Notes: generated by a model not told the origin, from the letters alone. 64,000 nucleotides of DNA from Vagococcus hydrophili (GCF_011304195.1 NZ_CP049887.1:186001-250000), one strand, 5' to 3'. Counted from the first letter of the stretch, positions 16,992 through 26,173 are shown. A program made the numbers and translations.

Positions 16992-18437
16992 TTATAAAAC
17001 CTCCTTCGATTGACTGACTAAAATATGACTATCAAAACGATCTAAATCAACTTCTAGTGGAGAAATACCTAATTCTTCTGCAATAATTTCTACCACACGT
17101 GGTCCACAGAACCCACCTTGGCATCGTCCCATTCCGGCAATGGTTCGGCGTTTAACCCCTTCAACGGATTTAGCTGGCAAGGTTTGATGAAGAGAATTTC
17201 TAATATCAGCTTCTGTAATATTTTCACAGCGACAAATAATGCGACCATAATCAGGATTTTCTTTAATCAACGCTTGTTTTTCCTCAATGTTTGCTTCATT
17301 AAAATGAATTCTATTTCTCTCATCCACATAGTTTTCTTTTTTATTTAACACTAATCCATCACGCGCCATCATCTCGATTAGAAAAAGCGAGTTAGCAGGT
17401 GCTGCTGTTAGACCTGGTGATTTAATTCCCGCCATGTCATAAAACTGTGGCGCTGCCTTTTCAATAATAAAATCAGAACGGTCTGTATTCGCACGAACGC
17501 CTGAGAAGTTACGAATGGAATTTGCTAGGTTAATCGTTGGCACACTCTTTCTAGCACCAATCGCCACTTCTTTAAGTCCTAAAGTTGTATTCGATACATC
17601 TTGACCTGTATTGACCCACTCATCTGGAATATTTTCAGCATTCGGTCCAACAATAATGTTGCCATGGGTTGTTGGTGCGACTAAAATTCCTTTACCGACT
17701 TTGGTTGGGCATTGGAAAACGATGTGGTTCACTGTATCGGTTTCTTCTAAATCAAGTAAATAGTATTCCCCTCGGCAAGGTATTGTTTTAAAGGTTGGTT
17801 CTGCTACCATCTCATGAACGTCTCCCGCGTTAACACCTGCTGCGTTAATCACATATTTACTCTTTATCGTTTCTTGATTGGTTACTAATTCATAATGGTC
17901 ATCCAAGAAATTAATTTCTTGAACCTGTTGATTGAATTTAAAGGTTGCACCGTTAATAATCGCCACTTCGGTCATCGCAATCGCATATTCCCAAGGATTC
18001 ACAACTGCTGCACTTGGGGCAAATAAAGCTCCGTAAATGTCTTGATTGAGATGAGGTTCTTTAGCCAAGGTTTCTTCTTTTGATAGCATCTGAATATCAG
18101 GAACGCCGTTTTCAACGCCTCGATTGTACAAATCTTTTACCGTTTCTAAATCTTCCTCTGAAAAAGCAACCACTAAGGAACCTAGTTGTTTTCTTGGAAT
18201 GTCCAATTTTCGGCAAATTTCTTTGGCTAAAAATGAGCCTTCCACATTTAATTTAGCATTTAAGGAACCTGGCTTAGGATCATAACCTGCATGTAAAATT
18301 GCACTATTTGCCTTGGTTGTTTTAACTGCCACATCATTTTCTGCTTCTAAGACACACACCTTTAAATCATACTTTGTTAATTCATATGCTAAGGAAGAAC
18401 CACTAATCCCAGCACCAATAATTGTCATATCGTACAT
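16992..18437 (-). CDS. Glycerol-3-phosphate dehydrogenase-like FAD oxidoreductase (GlpA-like)
   Basis: DAO-family flavoenzyme of 481 residues: N-terminal FAD fold IIGAGISGSSLAYEL, DAO body, and a C-terminal BFD-like [2Fe-2S] domain (CRCENITEADI, then GRCQGGFC). This layout fits anaerobic GlpA, converting sn-glycerol-3-phosphate to dihydroxyacetone phosphate. The longest frame begins at 18470 inside a terminator hairpin; the ATG at 18437 follows TTGGAGGGG with correct spacing and is the better start. A GlpP gene and a leader terminator directly upstream support glycerol-3-phosphate as substrate or inducer. Confidence 0.85.
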   Translation of the reverse strand: MYDMTIIGAGISGSSLAYELTKYDLKVCVLEAENDVAVKTTKANSAILHAGYDPKPGSLNAKLNVEGSFLAKEICRKLDIPRKQLGSLVVAFSEEDLETVKDLYNRGVENGVPDIQMLSKEETLAKEPHLNQDIYGALFAPSAAVVNPWEYAIAMTEVAIINGATFKFNQQVQEINFLDDHYELVTNQETIKSKYVINAAGVNAGDVHEMVAEPTFKTIPCRGEYYLLDLEETDTVNHIVFQCPTKVGKGILVAPTTHGNIIVGPNAENIPDEWVNTGQDVSNTTLGLKEVAIGARKSVPTINLANSIRNFSGVRANTDRSDFIIEKAAPQFYDMAGIKSPGLTAAPANSLFLIEMMARDGLVLNKKENYVDERNRIHFNEANIEEKQALIKENPDYGRIICRCENITEADIRNSLHQTLPAKSVEGVKRRTIAGMGRCQGGFCGPRVVEIIAEELGISPLEVDLDRFDSHILVSQSKEVL

Positions 18438-18460
18438 TTTTTCCCCTCCAATGGTAAGTA

Positions 18461-18516
18461 AAAAGAGCACATTGAACTACCCTCACGTTAGTGAAGTCAG
18501 TTCAATGCGCTCTTTT
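18461..18516 (-). promoter_or_regulatory. Leader terminator, probable GlpP antitermination target
   Basis: 18-bp stem with one G-U (18461-18478 with 18499-18516), a small inner hairpin, then a T run, placed between the glpP stop and the glpA-like ribosome site. In Bacilli GlpP bound to glycerol-3-phosphate lets transcription pass such leader terminators, so this is the expected switch. Confidence 0.7.
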
Positions 18517-18580
18517 CTCTAGCTGTCTATTTGATTAACTCTAGTATAGGACGATTCACAAACTTTTGCAATCGTTTTCT

Positions 18581-19150
18581 TTATAATTCCCAAACTTTTT
18601 TATTTGTTGAAGAAATAGCCGCAGCACCATTTTTTAAAGCGCTAATCACGTCATCTTTGTCTGTGATTAAACCACTCACTATTAAGGGACGTTTGATTTG
18701 ATCTTTAACTGCTTGAATAATTTTCCCATTAGGATTTGGCATGATCTCGATAAAATCAGGAAACTTACTATTTTGACATTTTTTTAGTGAATTAAAGGCT
18801 AACGAATCCACCATAAAAATTCGATACACGGTTAAAAATCCTAATGATTGTGCCCTAACTAATTGTGGCCATTTAGTTGCGATAATACCCGAAAAAGAGG
18901 TGTTTTCCTTTAAAAATTTAAGTCCAATTTCATCATCAGATAGACCCTTAACTAAACCTAGATGGACAAAACCTACTTTTCCACTTGCCTCAATTTTTTC
19001 AGACATCTCTTTAATCGTTAAAAGTGAAGATTGTAAAACAAAAATAACTTCCACATCTGATTGAAGTAATTCATCTAAATCAGACTCTTCTTTAATGGCT
19101 GCGATAATCGGATTATTTCTCAGTCGTTCATAAATATTAACTTCCCTCAT
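18581..19150 (-). CDS. glpP: Glycerol-3-phosphate responsive antiterminator GlpP
   Basis: TIM-barrel RNA-binding antiterminator of about 189 residues. Recognisable family blocks: NPIIAAIKEESDLDELL, VHLGLVKGLSDDEIGLKFL, the barrel end DFIEIMPNPNGKII and PLIVSGLITDKDDVISALKNGA, AISST. It binds glycerol-3-phosphate and prevents termination in glp leaders. Start chosen at ATG 19150 (GAGGGG 5 bases before) over the TTG one codon earlier. A TATAAT lies about 25 bases upstream. It is first gene of the run that goes on to flavodoxin and nifJ, and the only known GlpP-type leader in view is directly after it. Confidence 0.92.
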   Translation of the reverse strand: MREVNIYERLRNNPIIAAIKEESDLDELLQSDVEVIFVLQSSLLTIKEMSEKIEASGKVGFVHLGLVKGLSDDEIGLKFLKENTSFSGIIATKWPQLVRAQSLGFLTVYRIFMVDSLAFNSLKKCQNSKFPDFIEIMPNPNGKIIQAVKDQIKRPLIVSGLITDKDDVISALKNGAAAISSTNKKVWEL

Positions 19151-19277
19151 CAAAACCCCTCTTTTCTTAATTCCATTATACCTAAAAATAACTGACTTTA
19201 GTTTAAAATTAGATGAAAGATTATTCTAGGACAATCTAGTGCTTGAAAAGTTGAAAAATTTACTCAGTCATAATTTC

Positions 19278-19302
19278 TTGATATTCCAATTTGGAATATC
19301 AA
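19278..19302. promoter_or_regulatory. 25-bp perfect palindrome upstream of glpP
   Basis: Two 12-base arms (TTGATATTCCAA and its complement) around a single T, 128 bases above the glpP start and between two transcription units. No T run follows, so it looks like a protein-binding operator rather than a terminator. A TTGACA at 19306-19311 on the plus strand abuts it but lacks a partner -10. Confidence 0.5.
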
Positions 19303-19321
19303 AAGTTGACAGACTAATTAA

Positions 19322-19357
19322 AAACCTCGGCTAGAATCAAGACTCTAGTCGAGGTTT
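19322..19357 (-). terminator. Intrinsic terminator after the acetyltransferase gene
   Basis: 14-bp stem with one wobble (19322-19335 with 19344-19357), A and T runs on the two sides; it ends the minus-strand genes that begin at 21480. Confidence 0.8.
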
Positions 19358-19405
19358 ACTTTTTTTAAATTAATTTTGATAAAAAACTTTTTATTTCCTT
19401 GTCTC

Positions 19406-19855
19406 CTAATTTTCGTTAGAGATTCTGAAAACAGTCCATTCATCCATCATCTCTGCTCCTTGAGATAAGTAAAACTCAATGGAAGGTTTGTTTTCATCAA
19501 GACACCACCACTCCACACGACCTAAATCTTCTTTCTTGGCATAATCAACCATGTAGTGTAGCATTTTTTTACCCAAACCTCTTCCTCTATATTCTTCTTT
19601 AATGTATAAATCTTCAATGTACAAGCCTGGTTTTCCAACAAAGGTTGAAAAGTTGTAGAAGTATAAACAAAAACCAACCGCTATTTCGTTCTCTTCTAAA
19701 AAGATAACCTCTGCACTATTGCGATCAAACAGAGATTTTTCTAAAGTTTCTACGCTTGTTTGAACTTCTGATTCTAATCCCTCGTATCTTGCTAATTCAA
19801 TAATAAAATCATAAATTAATGGTGTATCTTCTCTGACAGCTTTTCTGAAATTCAT
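19406..19855 (-). CDS. GNAT-family N-acetyltransferase
   Basis: 149-residue acetyl-CoA-dependent acetyltransferase. The N-terminal FRKAVREDTPLIYDFI strand-helix and the acetyl-CoA loop of motif A, LYIKEEYRGRGLGKKML (R/Q-x-x-G-x-G type), are clear, followed by WWCLDENKPSIEFYLSQGA. The pattern resembles diamine/thialysine acetyltransferases (SSAT-like), but the substrate is unproven. Last gene before a strong terminator. Confidence 0.85.
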   Translation of the reverse strand: MNFRKAVREDTPLIYDFIIELARYEGLESEVQTSVETLEKSLFDRNSAEVIFLEENEIAVGFCLYFYNFSTFVGKPGLYIEDLYIKEEYRGRGLGKKMLHYMVDYAKKEDLGRVEWWCLDENKPSIEFYLSQGAEMMDEWTVFRISNEN

Positions 19856-19866
19856 TGTGTTCTCCT

Positions 19867-20580
19867 TTACTCTGTTTCTATGATGACTTCTTTTTCTATT
19901 TGATCATCTACAGGTTCTGAAATCTTTAATATCTTGTCTTTGAGTATCATATTTTGATAGTGACCTACTACTTTTTCCTGCGCTCCATATTTATCAGCCG
20001 TTGTATCTTGTATCACTGATAATTCTAACTCATTAAAGCCAATTTGAGTAACAATAGGATCACCTTCTATTGTGTGTTCAGTTAATTGAAAAGAAAAAGG
20101 GTGTTTCTCTTCATACAATGACATCATTTCTTTTAGTCCATCTTGAAACTCTTTATTAGACTTATTATTGTTTCTTTCCAACTCTTTAAAGAAAATCTGT
20201 TTCACTTTTTTAGGTGCTAAATCACCACCACGAGCACCTTTGGAAACTTGATGTGATTCTAGTAGGAAGGTTTTATCTTTTTCTGTTTTAAAGGTATAGC
20301 TAGACTTTAGTTCTTCGCTGTTTTGAAGGACAACATTGTCTTCATCTGCCTTAATTACATTAAAGGAATCTCGATTGAATAGGACTTCATTATCTTTTGA
20401 TTCAATTGTATAAATCCGTCGTTCCTCATCCATCCAAGTTCCTAGAATTTTATTTAGAGAATCTTTTTTTATTTCTCCAGAACTCGAGTTTGAACTATCT
20501 GTATTAGGTTGATCTTCTTGACAAGAAGTGAGCGTTATAGAAAAACATAACAAAGCAATCATAGATAATATTTTTTTCAT
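19867..20580 (-). CDS. Lipoprotein of unknown function
   Basis: 237 residues. The N-terminus is a signal peptide with a lipobox, LTSC, with the lipid-modified Cys at about 20, followed by a Ser/Asn-rich linker. The body is acidic/charged with a lipocalin-like run of short strands (LGTWMDEERRIYTIES). I recognise no family. It sits between the acetyltransferase and an SdpI-like gene, all on the minus strand with short gaps, so one transcript is likely. Confidence 0.7.
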   Translation of the reverse strand: MKKILSMIALLCFSITLTSCQEDQPNTDSSNSSSGEIKKDSLNKILGTWMDEERRIYTIESKDNEVLFNRDSFNVIKADEDNVVLQNSEELKSSYTFKTEKDKTFLLESHQVSKGARGGDLAPKKVKQIFFKELERNNNKSNKEFQDGLKEMMSLYEEKHPFSFQLTEHTIEGDPIVTQIGFNELELSVIQDTTADKYGAQEKVVGHYQNMILKDKILKISEPVDDQIEKEVIIETE

Positions 20581-20595
20581 TATGTAATCCCCCTC

Positions 20596-20925
20596 TCAAA
20601 TCCTTCTCTCCACATACCAATGGACATAAAAACAAGTCCCTATTATAATTACACTTTCTAATATCACTAAAGGTAAAAATAAGTCGATTTTAAAAATGAA
20701 ATAGAAAATCAACTCAATTAGAAGTATCATTAATCCTATCCATAATAAAGCTCTTCTTGTATTTCTATAAGCTGTAACCATTAACTTTTGAGCTTTCTCC
20801 CAATTTTCTTGGTTCTCCATTGATTTCTTCGTTCGGTAACCTTCGTAACAATCGATTTTTTTAGGATATTCATAGAGCGAAGAAGAAAATAAATACAGAA
20901 TCAGTGCCATAAAAAGTAACATCAT
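20596..20925 (-). CDS. SdpI/YhfL-family membrane protein
   Basis: 109 residues with an N-terminal helix, the hallmark cytosolic motif GYRTKKSMENQENWEKAQK (about 29-47) and two more helices. This is the single-domain form of the SdpI family, whose founding member gives immunity to the SDP killing peptide of B. subtilis; most homologues have no known role. Neighbours are a lipoprotein and another membrane protein, with no toxin peptide that I can see. Confidence 0.75.
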   Translation of the reverse strand: MMLLFMALILYLFSSSLYEYPKKIDCYEGYRTKKSMENQENWEKAQKLMVTAYRNTRRALLWIGLMILLIELIFYFIFKIDLFLPLVILESVIIIGTCFYVHWYVERRI

Positions 20926-20949
20926 GATGGAACACTCCTTATTACTTAA

Positions 20950-21480
20950 CTAAACAGCAAAATTCAAAATTATTCCACCAATAACTAACATAGGACCAGC
21001 AATGCACAATAGAATGAATGCGAAAAATTGCCAATTCGGTTGACGTTTCTTAACAATGAATGAAACAGGGTTATCCTCTTTATACGTTAAAATACCTGAT
21101 ATCACGTTTTCAATTGAACCTAGAGAACTACCTTCAATTTGTCTAAAATAGTAAAAACCAGTTTCAGCGTAAAAATTAAACAACTTGAGTGATGCATATT
21201 CAATTCCAGTAGCAGTCATTTTCATCAAATTTCTATTTAATACAACTTCCTCTTCTGTATCAACATTTATAAAAGAAGGTTGAACTTCCCCTAAATTATT
21301 AATCACGCGCACTTTCGCTTTTGCCCAAACATCATACTCACCACTTTGGCTAATCTCAAGAAATTCATCTTTACTTGAATCAAATATAGCTGGCTGTTTA
21401 AAAAGAGAAAGACCCGTTTTAATAGCTAAAACAATTAGAATTATCCCCATAATAATTAAACCTAACGATAAAAACTCCAT
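20950..21480 (-). CDS. Membrane protein of unknown function, two helices
   Basis: 176 residues: N-terminal helix (4-26), an extracytoplasmic-type domain of about 115 residues rich in beta strands, and a C-terminal helix (150-173). The middle, with VRVINNLGEVQPSFINVDTEE, faintly resembles the GIDE-type domain of membrane E3-like proteins, a weak guess. First gene of the minus-strand group that ends at 19322. Confidence 0.55.
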   Translation of the reverse strand: MEFLSLGLIIMGIILIVLAIKTGLSLFKQPAIFDSSKDEFLEISQSGEYDVWAKAKVRVINNLGEVQPSFINVDTEEEVVLNRNLMKMTATGIEYASLKLFNFYAETGFYYFRQIEGSSLGSIENVISGILTYKEDNPVSFIVKKRQPNWQFFAFILLCIAGPMLVIGGIILNFAV

Positions 21481-21574
21481 ACTTTTTCACTCCTTATTTG
21501 TTTATTTTACCATAGATTTTTGAGGTTTATAAACTTCGTTGTGTTTTAAATGGATAGAGGTTTTTTGGGTAAAG

Positions 21575-21605
21575 AAAAAGATTGAAGTAGGACCTCAATC
21601 TTTTT
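21575..21605 (-). terminator. Intrinsic terminator
   Basis: 11-bp stem (21575-21585 with 21595-21605) just past the stop of the 21608-22600 gene. Confidence 0.75.
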
Positions 21606-21607
21606 TC

Positions 21608-22600
21608 TTATCTCTGATTATTCACATAATCTGTTAATTCTGGTAAAAATTCTTTCTCACCTGATGCATTATTTTGATTTCGATAAGCTTTATTTTCTTT
21701 ATTATCATAAGTATAGAAAGAACTTGCCATTCTCATTGGACTTTGAATCCCACACTGAACTACACCTTCTTCTCTAACATAATCAGTATACGTCACCACT
21801 TGAATAGTATTATCATATTCCTTAATATGTCCGTACTTTTCACCATATTCTTCTGTACTCATTACTGGATAGTAGTCCTTCATATACGAAGCATAGCTTT
21901 CTGCAAATTGCTTCGATGTAACATCAGCTTTTTTCTCCACGACTCTTTTAGGAGCTTCCTTCACTTTCACTTCTGAAAGATCCATAAATTTGCGCGAAAC
22001 CACTACCCATTCATCAACACCCACGCCTTCAACGTAATAACCAGACTCTTCCAACTCTCCATTCGCATTAATTCTAAAACCACCTAATGAATCAATTTGC
22101 TTCTCTTTTGGCGGGTTCACTCTGACGTATACTAATTTATCTCGATCATCGATTCTGACATCTAATTCATAGCTCATAGCATTCGGAATGTTTTGATTTC
22201 TCTTATCCCAAACAGCACCAACCCATTGTTTTACTTCATCTCCTGTTAAGTTTTTCTCTTTTGGAACAACTTTTTCTAATGATTCACTCGTCGAACTCTC
22301 TGAGGTTTTAGTACTATTTGTTGTCACTGTTTTGATTGGTGTTTGATCCTTTTTATCAGACAAGACCCCCACGACAAAAAAGCCAACTAACACTAGTAAA
22401 ACTAAAACAATTAAACCGATGATTTTATTTCGACGTTCTTTTTTCTCGATATCCTCTAAAATATCCTGTAGCGCTCGTTTGACACCTCTATCTGTTGCTT
22501 TAGCGATTTCAATCTTTAATTGATGCTTGCGGTCTTTCTCTTTTTGAATCCCTAATTCAGTAATTAAACGATTAATTTCATCTTGATTATTATTATCCAT
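21608..22600 (-). CDS. Single-pass membrane protein with extracytoplasmic domain
   Basis: 330 residues. The longer frame up to 22831 runs through a terminator and into the neighbouring gene; the ATG at 22600 follows AAGGAG and gives MDNNNQDEINRLITEL. The first 60 residues are a charged helical region, then one helix (about 62-85), a Ser/Thr-rich linker and a globular region with two parts (about 120-230 and 245-330). The plan resembles the DUF4969/YrrS-type extracellular sensors but I cannot name a family. Confidence 0.6.
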   Translation of the reverse strand: MDNNNQDEINRLITELGIQKEKDRKHQLKIEIAKATDRGVKRALQDILEDIEKKERRNKIIGLIVLVLLVLVGFFVVGVLSDKKDQTPIKTVTTNSTKTSESSTSESLEKVVPKEKNLTGDEVKQWVGAVWDKRNQNIPNAMSYELDVRIDDRDKLVYVRVNPPKEKQIDSLGGFRINANGELEESGYYVEGVGVDEWVVVSRKFMDLSEVKVKEAPKRVVEKKADVTSKQFAESYASYMKDYYPVMSTEEYGEKYGHIKEYDNTIQVVTYTDYVREEGVVQCGIQSPMRMASSFYTYDNKENKAYRNQNNASGEKEFLPELTDYVNNQR

Positions 22601-22680
22601 GCCTAACTCCTTTTTGAAATATACCTTTTTCCTAACTCTATTGATTTTAACACATCTAAATTTTCTATGAACAAAGAAAA

Positions 22681-22710
22681 AACACTTTCCAAAAATTCTT
22701 GGAAAGTGTT
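22681..22710 (-). terminator. Intrinsic terminator after the amidohydrolase gene
   Basis: Perfect 12-bp stem (22681-22692 with 22699-22710), preceded by A5 on the plus strand. Confidence 0.85.
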
Positions 22711-22722
22711 CTGTTCGATTTT

Positions 22723-23892
22723 TTATTCTTGGCCCAATACATCCAGTACAATTTGTGTGTGCATGGCTGCGCCAACTTTGAAGCACTCTTCCATAATTTT
22801 GAATTTTGGATGATGATTCATATAGCCACAACCTTCTTTTTCTGTTCCACCACCAAGAATAAAGAATGAGCCTTGCTTCACATCTGTATAGGCAGAGAAA
22901 TCCTCCCCACCCATCATTTGAGGTGCACCAAAGATTTTTTCTTGCCCTACAACTTTTTTAGCAACCGTATCAACAATATTTGTTGCTGCTTCATCGTTTA
23001 CCACTTGACTATAACCAAATAAGTAATCCAACTCATAGGTTGCACCATATACGCTACAAATACCGGCAATCGTTTCTTCAATCCGTTTTTTAATAAATAG
23101 GCGAACCTCTTTGTCATTCGTTCGAACCGTTCCTTGAATTCTTGCCGTATCAGGAATGACATTTTGAGTTTTTCCCGCATTAAACTCACCAATCGAAATG
23201 ACCGCATTTGAGAATGGACTAATATTACGTGAAACAATATGATTTAAATTATTAATAATTTCAACGCCCACAAGAATAGAATCAACAGATAATTCAGGTG
23301 TTGAGCCGTGAGATCCTTTTCCTTGGATTTTTAGCGTAAAGACGTCAGATGCAGCTGTTAAAGCTCCTGTTCTTGTCCCAATCATCCCCACTGGAATATT
23401 TGGTGCGATATGAAGACCAAAAACCATATCCACGTCATCCATCACGCCAGCTTCAACTAAAAGTTTCGCTCCACCTGGTGGTTCTTCTTCCGCTGGTTGG
23501 AAGATGAATTTTACCACGCCCGCAATTTTATCTTGCATCCCTGTTAATACTTTAACCGCACCAAGTAGCATGGCTGTGTGAGTATCATGACCACAAGCGT
23601 GCATCACACCAGGATTTTTAGAAGGAAATGCCACATCTGATTCCTCAATAATCGGTAGGGCATCAATATCAGCACGCAAAGCGATTGTTTTTCCAGGTTT
23701 ATTTCCTGTTAATGTCGCAATCACACTATTTTCAGTTAAAGTGGTTACTTCTAAATTAGGAAAATCCGCAAGAACTTGCTTGATATACTTAGCTGTTTCT
23801 ACTTCATGAAATGATAGTTCTGGATTTTCATGTAAATGTCTTCTCCACGTAATCATTTCTTTTTCTGGCATTAAATCTTGTAAATTATTCAT
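22723..23892 (-). CDS. M20-family amidohydrolase (hippurate/IAA-amino acid hydrolase type)
   Basis: 389-residue di-metal peptidase that releases an acyl group from N-acyl amino acids. Metal-binding motifs: HACGHDTHTAMLLG (about 98-111), EPPGGA after EEE (about 132-140), and the C-terminal GGEDFSAY; the dimerisation domain lies between about 180 and 290. TTG 23898 opens the frame, but ATG 23892 has GGAGG 8 bases before it. The MFS transporter gene lies 13 bases upstream, so the pair probably imports and cleaves an N-acylated compound. Confidence 0.9.
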   Translation of the reverse strand: MNNLQDLMPEKEMITWRRHLHENPELSFHEVETAKYIKQVLADFPNLEVTTLTENSVIATLTGNKPGKTIALRADIDALPIIEESDVAFPSKNPGVMHACGHDTHTAMLLGAVKVLTGMQDKIAGVVKFIFQPAEEEPPGGAKLLVEAGVMDDVDMVFGLHIAPNIPVGMIGTRTGALTAASDVFTLKIQGKGSHGSTPELSVDSILVGVEIINNLNHIVSRNISPFSNAVISIGEFNAGKTQNVIPDTARIQGTVRTNDKEVRLFIKKRIEETIAGICSVYGATYELDYLFGYSQVVNDEAATNIVDTVAKKVVGQEKIFGAPQMMGGEDFSAYTDVKQGSFFILGGGTEKEGCGYMNHHPKFKIMEECFKVGAAMHTQIVLDVLGQE

Positions 23893-23904
23893 TTTCAAAT
23901 CCTC

Positions 23905-25095
23905 CTATTTTTGTTTAATAAATAAAATCGTCACAGCAGATAAGATACCCATGACTAAAAAGAATATAAAGGTTGATATATATTGTCCACCTGACATTTC
24001 AACTAACATCCCAATTAAGGTGGGTGAAACAAAACCACCTAAAATTCCACCAGTCGCTAACGTCCCATAACTTGGAGCGAATTTTGCGCCTGAGAAAATT
24101 TTTAAAGGGATACTCATCATTGTAACAAAACAAATAATCAATAAAAAGTTAGCAATTCCCATGACTAAAGTTAAAAGCATCAAGTTACTAATAAAATACG
24201 CAACAAATACTAAAAATGAGCCAATAACTGCAGTAATGGCGACCACATATTTTTCCTTTTCTTGAAAGAAGCGCCCCACAACATAACTACCACCAACTGA
24301 ACCTACAAGTAAGAAGAAACCACTGACACTACTAATCAAAGCAGCGCTATTTAAAGATAGATTTCGTTCACCTGTTAAGAAACTAGGCAACCAATTAGAC
24401 AAGCCGTAAAGAAGGGCATTGATAAAGAAAGAACTAAAGAAAAGAATCCAAACTCGAATATCAGACCAAACCGTCATGATAGATACTTTTTCTAAAGAAA
24501 CACTTGCTTCACTGACTTCATGCTGCTTTTTAGGGATTGCCAAAATTAAGAAGATTGTTACTAAGATTGCTAACACGGTGATAACTAAATAGGCCGTTTT
24601 CCAACCTGTTTTCGTAATAATTGGTGATAAAACTAAAGGACCAATAAACCCGGCAAATCCTGATGCAGAAAGTAAAATACCTTGGGCAAAGGTTCTTTTT
24701 TCTGGTTCAAAATTCACTGTTACTTCTTTACTAGCAGATGAAGCGTAACCCGAGTGTGCTAAAAAACCAGTCAAAAAGCGAAGGCCAATAAACATAATCA
24801 AAGATGTCCCAAACCCAAATAATAAAGCAAAAATCCCCATTCCAAGAACAGAACCAATTAAAACTAATCTCGAACCTACTTTGTTAATCACAAGCCCCAT
24901 TGGAATTTGCATGATTGCATAACCTAAAAAGAAGGCACTCATGATCATTCCTTTAGCCGCAGGATCTAACCCAAATTCTTCTGAAATGGGAATTAAAGAA
25001 TACCCCACTGACATTTTATCGATGTAAACAACTGTGTAACCAAGAAAAAGTGCCAACAGCAATAATCTTGATTTTTTTGATTCATTTTTTTCCAT
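23905..25095 (-). CDS. MFS transporter, ACS-like
   Basis: 396 residues with 12 predicted helices in two halves. The loop between helices 2 and 3, GLVINKVGSRLVLIG, is the MFS A-motif. The overall pattern (GYTVVYIDKMSVGYSLIPISEEFGL start) resembles anion:cation symporters for organic acids or conjugated compounds. Transcribed with the M20 amidohydrolase just downstream, so it likely carries that enzyme's substrate. AGGAGG precedes the ATG. Confidence 0.85.
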   Translation of the reverse strand: MEKNESKKSRLLLLALFLGYTVVYIDKMSVGYSLIPISEEFGLDPAAKGMIMSAFFLGYAIMQIPMGLVINKVGSRLVLIGSVLGMGIFALLFGFGTSLIMFIGLRFLTGFLAHSGYASSASKEVTVNFEPEKRTFAQGILLSASGFAGFIGPLVLSPIITKTGWKTAYLVITVLAILVTIFLILAIPKKQHEVSEASVSLEKVSIMTVWSDIRVWILFFSSFFINALLYGLSNWLPSFLTGERNLSLNSAALISSVSGFFLLVGSVGGSYVVGRFFQEKEKYVVAITAVIGSFLVFVAYFISNLMLLTLVMGIANFLLIICFVTMMSIPLKIFSGAKFAPSYGTLATGGILGGFVSPTLIGMLVEMSGGQYISTFIFFLVMGILSAVTILFIKQK

Positions 25096-25299
25096 ACATA
25101 CCTCCTAAAATATAAATAAACTTTTTCCCTTTCTTTTTTATTGCAGTACTCATCCCGATTAAGTACCGCTTATGTCATATTATTTTTATTATAAAGTATG
25201 TTTTATGAAAATAATAGAGTTAGATTAAAAATAGATTAAAATATAATGATAGATAATAAGATTTATATTTTACTTTTAAGGGGAGGATTGTCTTTTATT

Positions 25300-25308
25300 T
25301 GGTATAAT
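25300..25308 (+). promoter_or_regulatory. Extended -10 promoter of the MBL hydrolase gene
   Basis: TGGTATAAT 34 bases before the start, without a clear -35, as expected for an extended -10 promoter. Confidence 0.5.
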
Positions 25309-25342
25309 TACAGTATAAATATTTAGTAATAAGGAGGATTTG

Positions 25343-26161
25343 ATGATAAAAATAAGTATGCTACTAGACAATAAAAAAGGCCTTCAACATTTAAAATCCA
25401 GTCACGGTTTATCAATTTATATTGAATTTAATGAAATAAAACTTCTTATGGATACCGGACCAAATAAAAATTTTCTGACAAATGCTGAAACTTTAGGCAT
25501 TAATTTAGATAATTTAGATGGTATCATTCTTTCACATGGGCACTCTGATCATGTCGGAGGACTAAATTATTTAGATTTATCGGCTATTCCAATTCACGCT
25601 TCTAAACATATTTTCAATCCAAAGTTTATCAAAATTCTAGGATTCAATAAATATGTGGGGATGCCAAAAACTATTGATAAAACAAGCTTTAATTTTATTT
25701 CAGAGATAACTGAACTTTTTCCAGATGTATTCATTATGCCTTTAAATAAAACGAAAAACACTACGAATAATCTTTATAAATCTCAAGGTCAGCAGATAGT
25801 GCTTGATGATTTTTCAGATGAATTGGCTCTTGTTATAATAAATAATCAAGAATTAACCTTATTCACTGGTTGCAGTCATCATGGAATTGTAGAGATAATA
25901 AAAACTACTAAGGAATACTTTCCGACTCAAAAAATTAAACATGTCATTGGTGGATTTCATATGATAGGTATTCCTTATCTCAATAATTTAGGACTGTCAA
26001 AAGAAAAAATAGAAATGATTGGCAATGAACTCAACACACTTGATATTGATCATTATTATACTTGCCATTGTACAGGTATGAAAGCCTATAATATTTTAAA
26101 ACCTATACTCAATAATAAGCTAAATTATCTTTCAACAGGAAATACATTAATGATTGATTAA
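25343..26161 (+). CDS. MBL-fold metallo-hydrolase
   Basis: 272-residue metallo-beta-lactamase-fold protein with the metal motif SHGHSDHVGGL (about 65-75), a later TGCSHHGIVE and GGFHM, and a final CHCTG. The pattern is that of the cytosolic 7,8-dihydropterin-6-methyl-4-(beta-D-ribofuranosyl)aminobenzene-5'-phosphate synthase-like group (COG1237). TTG 25340 is one codon earlier; ATG 25343 with GGAGG is preferred. The following lipoprotein gene is 12 bases downstream. Confidence 0.82.
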   Translation: MIKISMLLDNKKGLQHLKSSHGLSIYIEFNEIKLLMDTGPNKNFLTNAETLGINLDNLDGIILSHGHSDHVGGLNYLDLSAIPIHASKHIFNPKFIKILGFNKYVGMPKTIDKTSFNFISEITELFPDVFIMPLNKTKNTTNNLYKSQGQQIVLDDFSDELALVIINNQELTLFTGCSHHGIVEIIKTTKEYFPTQKIKHVIGGFHMIGIPYLNNLGLSKEKIEMIGNELNTLDIDHYYTCHCTGMKAYNILKPILNNKLNYLSTGNTLMID

Positions 26162-26173
26162 TCTTAATAGGAG

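Noticed and set aside
19301-19330. Plus-strand promoter with TTGACA at 19306
   Set aside because: No acceptable -10 at 16-18 bp and no plus-strand gene follows.
22600-22831. Longer N-terminus for the 21608-22600 gene
   Set aside because: Extra codons pass through a terminator and overlap the amidohydrolase gene; ATG 22600 has a proper ribosome site.
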